Source: Artocarpus heterophyllus
Taxonomy: Eukaryota > Streptophyta > Magnoliopsida > Rosales > Moraceae
Direction: 5' to 3'
Assembly: GCA_025403435.1 (NCBI GenBank)
Contig: CM046347.1
Coordinates: forward strand, 23,386,597 to 23,450,596
DNA: 64,000 nt
The notes beneath the pieces were generated by a model that ran no database searches, was not told the DNA's origin, and saw nothing but the letters and a program-made list of their open reading frames with translations. Shown one piece after another: positions 23,450 to 34,651 of the stretch. Numbering within the stretch: position 1 is the stretch's first letter; the number at the start of each line of letters is the position of its first letter. The translations under genes were made by a program, and so were the position numbers.

Positions 23450-24134
23450 GTCAAACTTTTGAAATCCGTAACTTTGACCGCAGTTTGTATCACATCGCTC
23501 AATGCCTGTGTATTCTAGTTATGGTCAGATGTCTTTTGGAATTTTTTTGCAATGATATGTCGTTTGCTTGAAACAAATCCCGCGCATGAAAGAGTTATGG
23601 CTTTCGCAATTTTTTAATAAAGTTTCCAAAAATTTGGATTATTTTAATATATATTGGGATAGATTGCCTTAAAAAATGAGATCTTTTTGTAAAAAAAAAT
23701 ATATTTATAAATAAATAGAGTGAATGTCTCATTTTATTAGTGTGTATGTATTTTTAAATACTTTATAAATATATATTTATTAAGTATTAAATTAATATAT
23801 TATATAGCGTTGTTTTACAAAAAATTTTATGACAATTTTTGTTTTATATATTCTATATCTTTACCACATTTTCGTTTATTTTCTCAAAAATCATTTTAAA
23901 AAACTTACAATACGATAGGACAAATCTTACTATAATTTGATGGAGAGCGAGTCACAATCCCCACATTAAAAGGTAGAGTGAGATGGGTGGAGGCACAACA
24001 CTGTTACTCTCACTATGAGACGAAGTCGTTTGGTGGCCAACGACACTTGGCGGTAGTGGTAAAAGGTGGCGAGTGGCCTGCATCACCACCCGCGACAGGT
24101 GAAATGCGGATCTAGGCCACGTGTAGGTACGCAC
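23450..24134. other. Spacer; left flank of element D
   Basis: AT-rich apart from a GC-richer patch at about 23940-24134. That patch has a 60-codon minus-strand reading frame (24134-23952) without a recognisable motif. Element D inserted at its right edge, with CCTAC duplicated at 24135-24139 and 30390-30394. Confidence 0.5.
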
Positions 24135-24139
24135 CCTAC

Positions 24140-24943
24140 TGTTGGAAAAAAGGCAATTGGGTGAATGAGAAATTAATGCTCATTGGTGGAGATTAATGGA
24201 GGTCATAAACCTCATGTTGTAACACCCAAAGACATGGATTAATAGGTGATTATGAGCTTCATAATCATGAAAAATGGAGGGTTACAACCAATGGTTTAAT
24301 GGGAGATTATGAGAACCATTATCATGGAAAATGGAGGGTTACAACCAATGGTTTAATGGGAGATTATGAGCACCATTATCATGGAAAATAGAAGGTTGCA
24401 ACCGGTGTCATTATGCACATAAATTCTGAATAATGCCTCATTATAATGTGGATTGTAACGTCTATTCTCTTAAGCCTATATAATGAACTCTCCTCCACAT
24501 GTTTGAAAGAACACACAATTGCATAGAATTTGCGCTCACTAAGTCATAGAGTTTTTCCTTTGTTTTTCAAGTTCCATCTAGTTTTTGTTGTAGTCATTTT
24601 TTGGTGATAGAAGAAAAACAGTTTCAAGTTCGCCAGAAACGGTATCCAATAGTGCTTAAGATTCCATTGATAGTCGTTGTATCTTGGGAGACAGACGTCC
24701 GTAGAATCCTCGTGCACAACCAGAGGGGACGAATCTGTTTTAAGGAAAGCGTGACCTACACGTGCCTCGACCATTTTCATCTAATTTTCACGTTGCGTTG
24801 CTTCCATTGAAGTTGAAGTTGAAGGTTTTGTTATGCCTATTTTGTTATTTTCATTTTTAAAAAATTTGCAACTTGTTTGTTTTATTCATGCAATATATTG
24901 TTTGCAATTCCTTTATCCATATTCTATGTTGTATTTACTAACA
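24140..24943 (+). repeat. 5' LTR of copia element D
   Basis: Contains a tandem repeat of a 57-bp unit, about 2.7 copies, at 24248-24404. A TATA-like CTATATAATG lies at 24476-24485. The 3' third includes a short internal repeat (GAAGTTGAAGTTGAAG). Confidence 0.95.
24248..24404 (+). repeat. 57-bp tandem repeat in D LTR U3
   Basis: Units begin GATTATGAG(C/A). Two full units and a partial third lie upstream of the TATA box. The same array is present at about 29694-29850 in the 3' LTR. Confidence 0.8.
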
Positions 24944-24971
24944 ATCTTAAAACATATTATCCTTTGAAGAA

Positions 24972-27900
24972 ATGGGTGATAATATGAATGTTGTTCCAAC
25001 TAAGAATGTTCCAACTAGGAGCACTTCTAAGACACCGATGCCATCTCCTAGGGTCCATGCTTCAACCTCGACGCAACCTTTGTCGGTTACAGTTCCTGTA
25101 AACCACAATGAAAAACCTGAAAAATTTAATGGACTGAATTTTAAAACTTGGCAACAAAAGATGTTGTTCTATTTGACAACACTGAATCTTGCGAGATTCT
25201 TGAAAGAGGATCCTCCTACTGTTAGAGAGGATGAAACAGATGCTCAGACCTTGCTTGCTGTTGAAGCATGGAAGCATTCTGACTTCTTGTGCAAGAATTA
25301 TATTCTGAATGGCTTGACTGATGCACTTTATAATGTGTACAGTCTGGAAAAAACAACCAAAGAAGTATGGGAGTCTTTGGACTATAAATACAAAATAGAA
25401 GATGTTGGTGCTAAGAAGTTCATAGTTGGATCGTTCATGAACTACAAAATGGTGGCTTCTAAGACTGTAATTAGTCAAGTACAAGAACTGCAATTACTCA
25501 TTCATGAAATTCATGTTGAAGGAATGATAATTAGTGAGTCTTTCCAGGTAGCTGCAATCATAGAGATGCTACCCCCTGCGTGGAATGACTTCAAGAACTA
25601 TCTGAAGCACAAGCGTAAAGAGATGAGCATTGAAGATCTTATTGTTCGACTTCGCACTGAGGAAGACAATAGAAGATCTGAGAAAAAGCTTTTGAGCAAG
25701 TCTGTTACCAAAGCAAATGTGGTGGAGCATGATAAAAGCTCCAAGAACAAGAAAACCAAGTCGGGGTCCAAGCTGGGGCCTAAGGGTGGAATTTCAAAGA
25801 AGCAGAAATTCCAAGGAAAATGTTTCAACTGTGACAAGGTGGGTCACAAGTCAGCAGATTGTAGGCTGCCAAAGAGAAACAAGAAGAAAGAGGCTAATGT
25901 GGTGGACACCATCACACAAGAAGTGTCAGACATTAGTCTCTCTGCCGTGGTCTCTGAAGTCAACATGGTGGACTCCAACCCAAAGGAGTGGTGGCTAGAC
26001 ACTGGGGCCACACGCCATGTTTGCTGTAATAGAGCTGCTTTTGTTGAACTCGTACTGTCAGATTTTGGAGAGAAGCTGTATATGGGCAACTCTGCCACAT
26101 CTGAGATCAAGGGCCAAGGAATGGTGGTTCTAAAAATAACATCAGGCAAGGAAGTTAAGCTTCAAAATGTGTTATATGTGCCTGATATCCGAAAGAATCT
26201 CATTTCTGGAACTCTACTGAGTTCACATGGCTTCAAGATGGTTTTTGAAGCTGATAAAATAGTTTTGTCTAAACATGAAATGTATGTGGGAAAGGGATAT
26301 GTGAAAAATGGAATGTGGAAAATGAATGTAATGGCTATTAAGCCCAATTCCATTAATAAAAATAAAAAGTCTTCCGCTTATATGCTTGAGTCTTCTAATT
26401 TATGGCATGGTAGACTAGGTCATTTTAATTATAATACTTTGCGTAGATTAATTAACTTGAATCACACACCCACATTCAGTATTGATCCCAAACACAAATG
26501 TGAAATATGTGTAGAGGCAAAACTAACGAGATCTTCATACAAAATGATTGATAGAAATACTGAGCCACTTGATTTGATACATAGCGATGTTTGTGACTTA
26601 AAATTTATTCACACTAGAGGTGGGAATAAATATTCTGTTACATTCATAGATGATAGCACAAAATATTGCTATGTATATTTGCTTAAAAGCAAAGATGAAG
26701 TTATAGAGAAGTTTGCTCTCTATAAGCAAGAAGTTGAAAACCAACTTAATAAGAAAATTAAGATGGTAAGAAGTGACCGTGGTGGTAAATATGTAGAACC
26801 ATTTAGTGAATTTTGTGCACAACATGGTATTATCCACGAGGTTACTCCACCTTATTCACCTCAGTCAAATGGTGTGGCTGAACGCAAAAATCGTACCTTA
26901 AAGGATATGATGAATGCGATGCTGATAAGTTCTGGATTGCCATAGAACATGTGGGGGGAAGCCATTTTATCGGCTAATTACCTTTTAAATAAGGTACCCC
27001 CGAAGAAAAAAGACAAGACCCCTTATGAATTGTGGAAAGCTAGAAAGCCTTCTTACAAATACTTGAGAGTGTGGGGGTGTCTTGCAAAGGTAATGGTACC
27101 TACACCAAAGAAGATGAGAATAGGTCCAAAAACAGTTGATTGCATCTTCATTGGTTATGCCCACAACAGTAGTGCTTATCGGTTCCTTGTGTATGAATCT
27201 AAAAACCCTGAGATTCACAAGAACACGATAATAGAATCTAGGAATGCATCATTTTTTGAACATGTATTTCCTTGCAAATCCAAAGAGGATGGTCCAAGTT
27301 CATCTAAACGAACGTTTAAGACTATTAAAGAGAATAGTCAGGATCATCAAGAAGTTGAAACCGAATATGAAGAGGAAGAGGCTAGACGAAGCAAAAGGGC
27401 AAGGACAGAAAAATAATTTGGTCCTGACTTTCTGACCTACATGCTAGAGGCTGAACCTCAAACTTTTAAAGAAGCTGTAAGCTCATCTGAGGATCCTTTA
27501 TGGAAAGAAGCCATAAAGAGTGAAATTGATTCCATCATGTAGAATCATACTTGGGAATTAGTGGACCTTCCTCCAGGAAGTAAACCGCTAGGTTCTAAGT
27601 GGATTTTCAAATGCAAAATGAAAGCTAATGGAACAATTGACAAGTATAAGGCTAGACTTGTTATAAAAGGTTATAGACAAAAAGAAGGCCTTGATTACTT
27701 TGATACTTATTCTCTGTAACGAGAATAACCTCCATAAGAATGATTATAGCGATTGCCGCTTTGTGGAATCTTGAAGTACATCAGATGGATGTAAAGACTG
27801 CTTTTCTTAATGGAGACCTTGAAGAGGAAATTTATATGGAACAACCAGAAGGTTGTATTGCTCCAGGACAAGAAAAGAAAGTCTGCAAATTGGTGAAGTC

Positions 27901-28996
27901 TTTGTATGGGCTTAAACAAGCACCAAAGCAATGGCATGAGAAATTTGACAATGTTATGATGTCAAATGGCTTCAAAATTAATGAGTGTGACAAGTGTGTT
28001 TATGTCAAAAGAACATACGATGGATATGTTATTCTTTGTCTATATGTAGATGACATGCTAATCGTCGGTAGCAATGATCGGATGATCAAATCTACTAAAG
28101 ATATGTTGAACTCTAGGTTTGACATAAAAGACATGGGACCTGCCGATGTGATTTTAGGAATCAAAATCAAAAGGGCGCTTGATGGATTCATCTTGAAACA
28201 GTCACACTATGTGGACAAGATACTTGACAAATTTAGTAAAAATGACACTGGTGTAGCCAGAACACCAATTGATACTAGTCAACATCTGTCAAAAAATAGA
28301 GGAGAAAGTATATCCCAGGTGGAATATGCTAGAGTGATAGGTAGTTTAATGTACTTAATGAATTGTACAAGACCAGATATTGCCTATGCTGTAAGTAGTC
28401 TGAGTAGATTCACGAGTAATCCAAGAGATGATCACTGGAAAGCAATTGTTAGAGTACTCAGATACGTACGGTATACTCAAAATTATGGGCTATATTATAT
28501 AAGAGATCCTGCTGTTCTTGAAGGGTATTCTGACGTGAGTTGAATATCTGATATACAGGATTCTAAAGCTACAAGTGGATATGTATTCACTTTGGGAGGC
28601 GCAGCAGTTTCATGGAAGTCCTCAAAGCAGACGGTAATAACCAGATCCACTATGGAATCTGAATTTGTAGCCTTTGATAAAAGCAGTGAAGAAGCTGAAT
28701 GGCTAAGGAATTTCTTGGAAGATATCCCTGAATGGCCTAAACCTATGCCTGCAATATGCATACATTGTGATAATCAGTCTGCTATTGGGAGGGCATAGAA
28801 TGTGATGTATAATGGTAAGTCGAGACATATACGTCGTCGACATAATACCATTAGACAACTGATCTCAACTGGAGTCATGACAATAGACTATGTAAGGTCT
28901 AAAGAAAATATTGCGGATCTGTTAACTAAAGGACTGAATAGAGATCAAGTTGAGAAAACATCAAGAGGAATGGGACTTAAGCCCATAAAAGAATAG
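24972..28996 (+). pseudogene. gag-pol relic of copia element D
   Basis: Start ATG 24972. The open part runs 657 codons and shows a copia gag (EKPEKFNG near residue 48), a CCHC knuckle CFNCDKVGHKSADC (25821-25862, residue 284 on), protease D-T-G-A (aspartate at 25998, residue 343) and integrase with H-H-C-C finger, catalytic HSDVC and RSDRGG aspartates and VAERKNR glutamate. It is interrupted by TAG 26943-26945, TAA 27414-27416, TAG 27540-27542, a one-base loss near 27716, TGA 28541-28543 and TAG 28796-28798. Reverse transcriptase with YVDD (28043-28054) and RNase H follow, to the final stop at 28994. Three stops sit where Gln is expected and one where Trp is expected. The lesions are few, so death is later than for element A. 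Confidence 0.95.
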
Positions 28997-29576
28997 GTCG
29001 AAACAGTGGAAACCCAACCTTGTTGACTGGAGATCCCAAGATCTAGGTTCAATGGGACAACTAAACTGAATAGACTGAGTAAAATCACTATGGGGGTTAC
29101 CCCAACCCATTCTTGTATAAAAACAGTGATACACATAAGGAAAGGTTAAGCAGTTTGCTTTTAATGATTCTAAAGCGTCGAATACGTTGGAATTCGAGCG
29201 GAGTAATACGGGTTACTCTTAAGTAAGAAATCACCTATGTGAGAGAGAAGTGGGGCCGCTTCAAAGGAGAATTGCTAGGGCTCAATTCTTTAGAAACTCT
29301 TGCAGAACCAGGGAGATGTTCATGGCCAAAATGAACATAACCATGAGAACTAAAACTGTGTCAAGAAAATATCTGTGTGAGGTATGTTATTGTTTAGACA
29401 AATAGTAGAACAGTTCAAGGACATCACGTCTACTGTTCAGCCAGTAAGGTAAACATACTTTCACAAGGGAAGGTTCAAGGGTTAACGCCTACCTATCCTA
29501 TGCAGATATTAGCTGTAGAACTCTATCATCATGTAGTGTCTTTGTTTTTCCTTTGTAGTTTGTCAATTTCATTCAT
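28997..29576 (+). other. Non-coding 3' region of element D
   Basis: About 580 bases between the polyprotein stop and the polypurine tract. No open frame or recognisable domain. It could hold packaging or expression signals, but nothing specific is seen. Confidence 0.6.
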
Positions 29577-29585
29577 GTGGGGGAT

Positions 29586-30389
29586 TGTTGGAAAAAAGGC
29601 AATAAGGTGAAGGAGAAATTGATGCTCATTGGTGGAGATTAATGGAGGTCATAAACCTCATGTTGTAACACCCAAAGGCATGGATTAATAGGTGATTATG
29701 AGCTTCATAATCATGAAAAATGGAGGGTTACAACCAATGGTTTAATGGGAGATTATGAGCACCATTATCATGGAAAATGGAGGGTTACAACCAATGGTTT
29801 AATGGGAGATTATGAGCACCATTATCATAGAAAATGGAAGGTTGCAATCGGTGTCATTATGCACATAAATTCTGAATAATGCCTCATTATAATGTGGATT
29901 ATAACGTCTATTCTCTTAAACCTATATAATGAACTCTCCTCCACATGTTTGAAAGAACACACAATTGTATAGAATTTGCGCTCACTAAGTCATAGAGTTT
30001 TTCCTTTGTTTTTCAAGTTCCATCTAGTTTTTGTTGTAGTCATTTTTTGGTGATAGAAGAAAAACAGTTTCAAGTTCGTCGGAAACGGTATTCAATAGTG
30101 CTTAAGATTCCGTTGGTAGTCGTTGTATCCTAGGAGACAGACGTCCGTAGAATCCTCGTGCACAATTGGAGGGGACGAATCTGTTTTAAGGAAAGCGTGA
30201 CCTACACGTACCTCGATCATTTTCGTCTAATTTTCATGTTCCGTTGCTTCCATTGAAGTTGAAGTTGAAGGTTTTGTTATACCTATTTTTTTATTTTCAT
30301 TTTTGAAAAATTGGTAACTTGTTTGTTTTATTCATGCAATATATTGTTTGCAATTCCTTTATCCATATTCTATGTTGTATTTACTAACA
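29586..30389 (+). repeat. 3' LTR of copia element D
   Basis: Same length as the 5' LTR, preceded by GTGGGGGA and followed by the duplicated CCTAC. Confidence 0.95.
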
Positions 30390-30920
30390 CCTACAACCGT
30401 GCCTAGTTCTGTAGTGATGGGAAGCCCGTGCATGCCCAAGCCGCTCTTGTTGTACAGCTTGCGTACTCCCATCGTCTGTTTCAGGCCCCAACCAACGTTT
30501 TTTCAAAACAAAAAAATCCTTAGCAATAGCACATAATTGTATTCCTTGCCAAATCTTTATCGCTTTAATAGTTGAATCTGGTCTAGAGATGTCAGCAACC
30601 ACGATGAATGTCATTTTAGAGTGCTATTTTTTGTGGTACACCTATGTTAATTTTCTAAAACAACATGATAGAAAAAATGCAGAAATGTGATAAAGTGCAG
30701 AACGTATAAACTAAAAATTTTCATTAAACTTTTATGAAACGCTGTTATAGAGTATATTAATTTAATGCTTAATAAATATACATGTAATATATGCTTACTT
30801 AGCTGAAGAGATAAGGTCAGGAATCTTCTACCGGGAAACATTCTCTAAACGAAATCACCATCTTTTTTGCATAGTCTTCGACATCAAACAAACGTAAGTA
30901 CCTGCATAGACAAAACTAAG
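30390..30920 (-). pseudogene. Exon-like relics of an unidentified gene
   Basis: On the minus strand a 76-codon frame starts at 30614 with MTFIVVADISRP and continues with IKIWQGIQLCAIAKDFFVLK, which looks protein-like. Upstream, after a splice-acceptor-like CTATGCAG ending near 30902, another short stretch reads LRLFDVEDYAKKMVISF before a TGA. Donor-like GTAAGC follows near 30798. I cannot name the family, and the pieces are short and broken. They may be remains of a host gene or pure chance. Element D inserted at the 3' side of the first frame. Confidence 0.25.
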
Positions 30921-31237
30921 GTTTGCTATATGATCATTGACTCATTTTTCTCTTCCACTAATCTCAATACATGAGCAAAGCGGGACTGGGAATGGAAGAA
31001 CACTTCTTCTCTATCTTTCTCTCTTCTACATGCCTATCATTAAGGGTTTTGGCGGAATTTTTATAGTTTTACCAAGACTCTTAATTGTATGTAGAAAGAA
31101 TAAAGGAGGCATCTATTTCTAGTAAAAAAAAAAGATCCAATTAATTCTAGAAGCTTCATTTATTTTAATTTCAAATATTGTCAATTTAATGAAAATAAAA
31201 AAAGATGACCTTTCCTTTCCTTATTTGTTATTGTCGT

Positions 31238-31264
31238 CACACACAAATATCATATTTGTGTGTG
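31238..31264. repeat. Perfect 13-bp-arm palindrome
   Basis: CACACACAAATAT (31238-31250), one base, then its exact reverse complement (31252-31264). It could form a short cruciform or be the junction of a small element. No function is assigned. Confidence 0.75.
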
Positions 31265-31439
31265 TTGCGCCAATTAAGGGAAAAAGAGAGAGAAAAATTA
31301 TGTTTGTTATCCAATCTGCTTAGTTTCTAAATTTAAATTTATAATTTTGAATTAAATCACATTTATCAAATTAAAAACTTCTAGAAAAGGAAACTTAGTT
31401 AAAAAGTCTTGAATTGCATAAAGAACCATTCTCTATGTA

Positions 31440-32608
31440 GATATAGCCACACATACAATGGGACGCACCCACTCTCTATCTTCCAAAATAAATAATTGTT
31501 TAGTATTAAATAAGCTTATTAATTAATAATTCTAAATTAGTTCATAATTAATTTATTCTCAATGATATTTAATGTAGAAATCTATAATTCTAAATTACTT
31601 AAATCAATAAATTCACTTGTTCAAACAGTGTTTATAAGGATAGCAAGAGACTAATAGACCCATAGTTTTAAGCTCCAATAAAACCAATATATTAATTAAA
31701 CAGTTCAATTAATGTATCTCTCTTTTATTAATTACAATGTTACTCCACTAAAAATTGAAACTGCATTTAAAATTATTGATATAATTACTCATACTCTAGA
31801 GTCGTAGATTTGATATAGTCATTGCAAATAAAATAATCCTCTATGAATAATTCATAATTAGAGCTAAGTGGAATCCGTTAATCTCTTTAATTTTTTCTAT
31901 ATCTGTAAGTGCCATTGGTTGTCTAATTAATAATAAATTCATGAACTTAATCATGATTGAGCGCTCATATTATTTAAGATCTAAATTAATACTCAAGATA
32001 ATTATTTATCTACTTCCCATTAAAGAATAAATGGATTTCATCTTGTAATGTTAATAGGAGTAAGCTAATAACTCATGATTAAGATCATTTCATACGACCA
32101 TCCGTCAATATGATTGCAGCTTGCTAATTTAACGGAAATTAGTTAACCGTTCATATAACGTCCCGATCCTACATAATATCATTATGGATAGTGCATCATT
32201 TAATGACTCATTACATTAACGATTTGGATAAGATTATTCCATTTTCAATGTAAATGACCTGCACTAGTATCTGTAATTAAAGATTTCATACTTTAATTAA
32301 ATAATTAATTATATATTACTGACTATTTTTGATAAATTTATCTTCTTGTATATAACACTTATATACAATATTTAAGAGTTGTTTGGTTTTTTTTCAAAAT
32401 AGGTGAAAATATTTTGTTTTGAAAAATGAGAATTTTTTAAGAATTATACTCTGAGTGTTTTTAAAATTTTTACCTCGAAAAACGTACGAAAACATTTTCA
32501 AAAATTTTGAGAACAAAAACAAACGGGGCCTTAAAGTCACATTCCTAGCTCTTTAAATGGATACCGGAACTTGTTCTAAATGGCTTTAATTGACATGTAA
32601 ATCTAACA
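31440..32608 (-). repeat. Repeat G, copy 1 (LTR-like), with nested MITE
   Basis: The reverse complement of about 31800-32340 aligns by eye to 63340-64000 over long blocks, for example the AGTAGATAAATAATT and GAGTATTAATT segments. The right edge reads CTAACA at 32608, so the minus-strand copy begins TGTTAG, as copy 2 does at 63160. These ends fit a copia-type LTR, perhaps a solo one. The left edge near 31440 is approximate. The plus-strand sequence just after the edge (ATTGGTGCTAAA) looks faintly like a primer site, so the orientation is not fully settled. Confidence 0.5.
32373..32532. mobile_element. MITE-like insertion, hAT-type termini
   Basis: About 160 bp that is absent from the second G copy. 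The left end reads AAGAGTTGTTTGGTTTTT. The right end in reverse complement reads AAGGCCCCGTTTGTTTTTG. The ends form an imperfect inverted repeat with the GTTTGG/CCGTTTG signature common in plant hAT-derived MITEs. TTAA lies at both edges; no full 8-bp duplication is clear. Confidence 0.5.
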
Positions 32609-33741
32609 ATTGGTGCTAAAAAAAGGAAAAGCAAAGAGTTTCCTTCAGATCTAAACGGTCATCGTGCGTTGGATTTAAAACAGCACAAGATTCCACCGTT
32701 CCAGTCCAATCTAACATTATTTAGAACTAAAGGTGTGGGGGTTGTTATCTGATTGGTTGACAAGAAAGTTGATGATTAATAAGCCTACAAAATTGTGGCA
32801 CGCTAAGTGGGTCCACTGAGGATTGGGATGAGGTGAAAGCAAAGTGGCTTATTTCTGCATAACATTCATTATTGCTTTGCAAGTTCTGTGCTTAATTCTC
32901 ATCTCAAAGTAACAACTCAACTCTGCATTATTTGAGGCAACCAACAGACAAAGAGAAAGCAATTTTTGAAGGTAGAAAATCAACAATTCTTTTCTTGAAG
33001 CTTCATCGATCTAATAAAATGTGCTTTGAATGATAGAACTAAATAAATCCCTAACATTAAACGAAGCTATACTCCTGCAAACAGTAGACCTAATGACCAC
33101 AGAGAAAAACCACAGCTTCACCTAATCCCAACTTAGAACACTACCTAACAAAGTAAGAGGCATGAAAAAACCTCCCCTAAATACTCAAATGTTGCAGTTA
33201 ATGCTAGAACTGATTCGACACTTTTATTTTGTAGATAAATTTACCTCCCCCTAATTAAGAACGAAAGTAGTTAATTATTATTAGAAACTTTATTAATTGT
33301 AATACAGTAGCACAACTTTTTAATCTTTATTATTAATTTTGGATGGAATTCATGATGCAGCAATTGACAGGATGGGAATCCATGGAGAAATATGCTAAAA
33401 TAAGCCAAAGGGTATCCCAACCTTTAGCAAAAGTCTGAATGAGGCTCAGTTGTCAGTCTGTCACAGTCGGTCTGCAGCTATTAGAGGCTTGTTCAATGTC
33501 ATTCCTCGTTCCACCGCCCACATGTTAGATGTCCCCGCCAATCATATTGCCCTCCTTGTCCTTTCATGACAATTTAGGACGAGACAAATCCAAAAATGAA
33601 AAAAGAGAGAGAGACGTGGGGCAGCTAGTGATGTAGAAGAACTAGGGAATAACATTCATACATCATTTTCCTTTTTTTTATTTCTTCTATAATTATGGTT
33701 CGCATTTTTTTAATGAAGATTTAATTTAAAACAATCAAGAA
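32609..33741. other. Intergenic spacer
   Basis: No supported coding region or repeat. Composition is AT-rich with short mixed segments (for example 33440-33560). I see nothing recognisable. Confidence 0.6.
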
Positions 33742-33935
33742 TACTACAACAACTTATTGCTTTTGTAACTATAATTAAATATTTTAAAGAGAAACCGCCG
33801 TCTAAAGCCAAGCTACATTTGTTAGAACTAAATGTTGCGTGCTTTAGATGCCGGTTTTTCAAAACCATCATCTAAATAAATATATTAGACCATGTTTTCT
33901 TTAAAACCGTTGTCTAATATTCATGCAATCCCTTG
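33742..33935 (+). repeat. CACTA left terminus with subterminal repeats
   Basis: Contains AACCGCCGTCTAAAG, AAAACCATCATCTAAA and AAAACCGTTGTCTAAT, partly as inverted pairs with GATGCCGGTTTTT. Such repeated motifs bind the TNPA-type protein in En/Spm elements; that role is inferred here. The CT-rich reading frame 33892-34131 that follows is repeat-like and not a supported gene. Confidence 0.55.
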
Positions 33936-34441
33936 CAAATCAAACCGCTCTCACTCTCCTTCATTAGCTCTCAAGGCGTCGTCGACCTCCCGGCTCTCCC
34001 TCGCTCTCCCTCCGTCGACCTCCCTCTCCCTCTCTCCCCCTCCTTTGGTTGAAAGCCTCGATCGCTACCCGTTCGCCCATCGTCATTGGCCCATCACCTT
34101 CCAAGATGGTTATGTTATTAGTGTTTTATGATTTTGAACTACATGATTTGGATTTGTTAGTTTTAGGTTTATTTATAATATGTTAATTAGTTTTTTTTGA
34201 TGATATGAGAATTATTTATCCAGGAATTCATATAGTTTGTGAATTGGGTATGTTAACTTTGTCTAATTTTTGTGTTAGTTTTATGTTTTGGATGAACTTA
34301 ATAATATAGGCTTGTTAGTTTTTGTTGAACTTGATAATGTGAATATTGATATGTTTTGACAAATATGTTAGTGTTGTATGTTATTTATTTTACTGCTGTG
34401 TGTTTGTTACATTAAGTAAATTTTGATTTGATTGTGTAGCA

Positions 34442-34651
34442 ATGGATAGAAAATGGATGAATGCTAGTAGAAAGAGTGATGAATATGAGAAATGAGTTGA
34501 GGATTTTTGTGGTTTTTGCTAAGGCTAATTAATGTGAAAGGGGATATAATTCATTGTCCTTACGTTGATAGCAGAAACATTAGAAGGCAAACATATGATG
34601 AAATTAGGTTTCATTGTACGGACATGGGATTGATAAGACTTATCAAGTATG
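34442..34651 (+). pseudogene. CACTA transposase N-terminus (transposase-associated domain)
   Basis: ATG at 34442 begins MDRKWMNASRKSDEYEK, typical of the transposase-associated domain (PF13963) at the start of TNP2-type proteins. A TGA breaks the frame at about 34496. A shifted frame then continues NVKGDIIHCPYVDSRNIRRQ, matching the Cys/Asp-containing part of the domain. It is cut by copia B at 34652. Confidence 0.7.

Larger units (their letters stand above)
24140..30389 (+). mobile_element. Ty1/copia element D, complete but inactive
   Basis: Two 804-bp LTRs (24140-24943 and 29586-30389) both start TGTTGGAAAAAAGGCAA and end CTAACA. The 5-bp duplication CCTAC flanks the element exactly. The internal region holds gag-pol (24972-28996) followed by about 580 bases of non-coding sequence and a polypurine tract GTGGGGGA at 29577-29584. 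By eye the LTRs differ at around 35 positions, about 4-5 percent, mostly transitions. The family is unrelated to A, B and C. The leader is only 28 bases and lacks a recognisable Met-tRNA primer site. Confidence 0.95.

Noticed and set aside
33892..34131. 79-codon Ser/Pro/Leu-rich frame
   Set aside because: CT-rich simple sequence next to the CACTA terminus. No recognisable motif.
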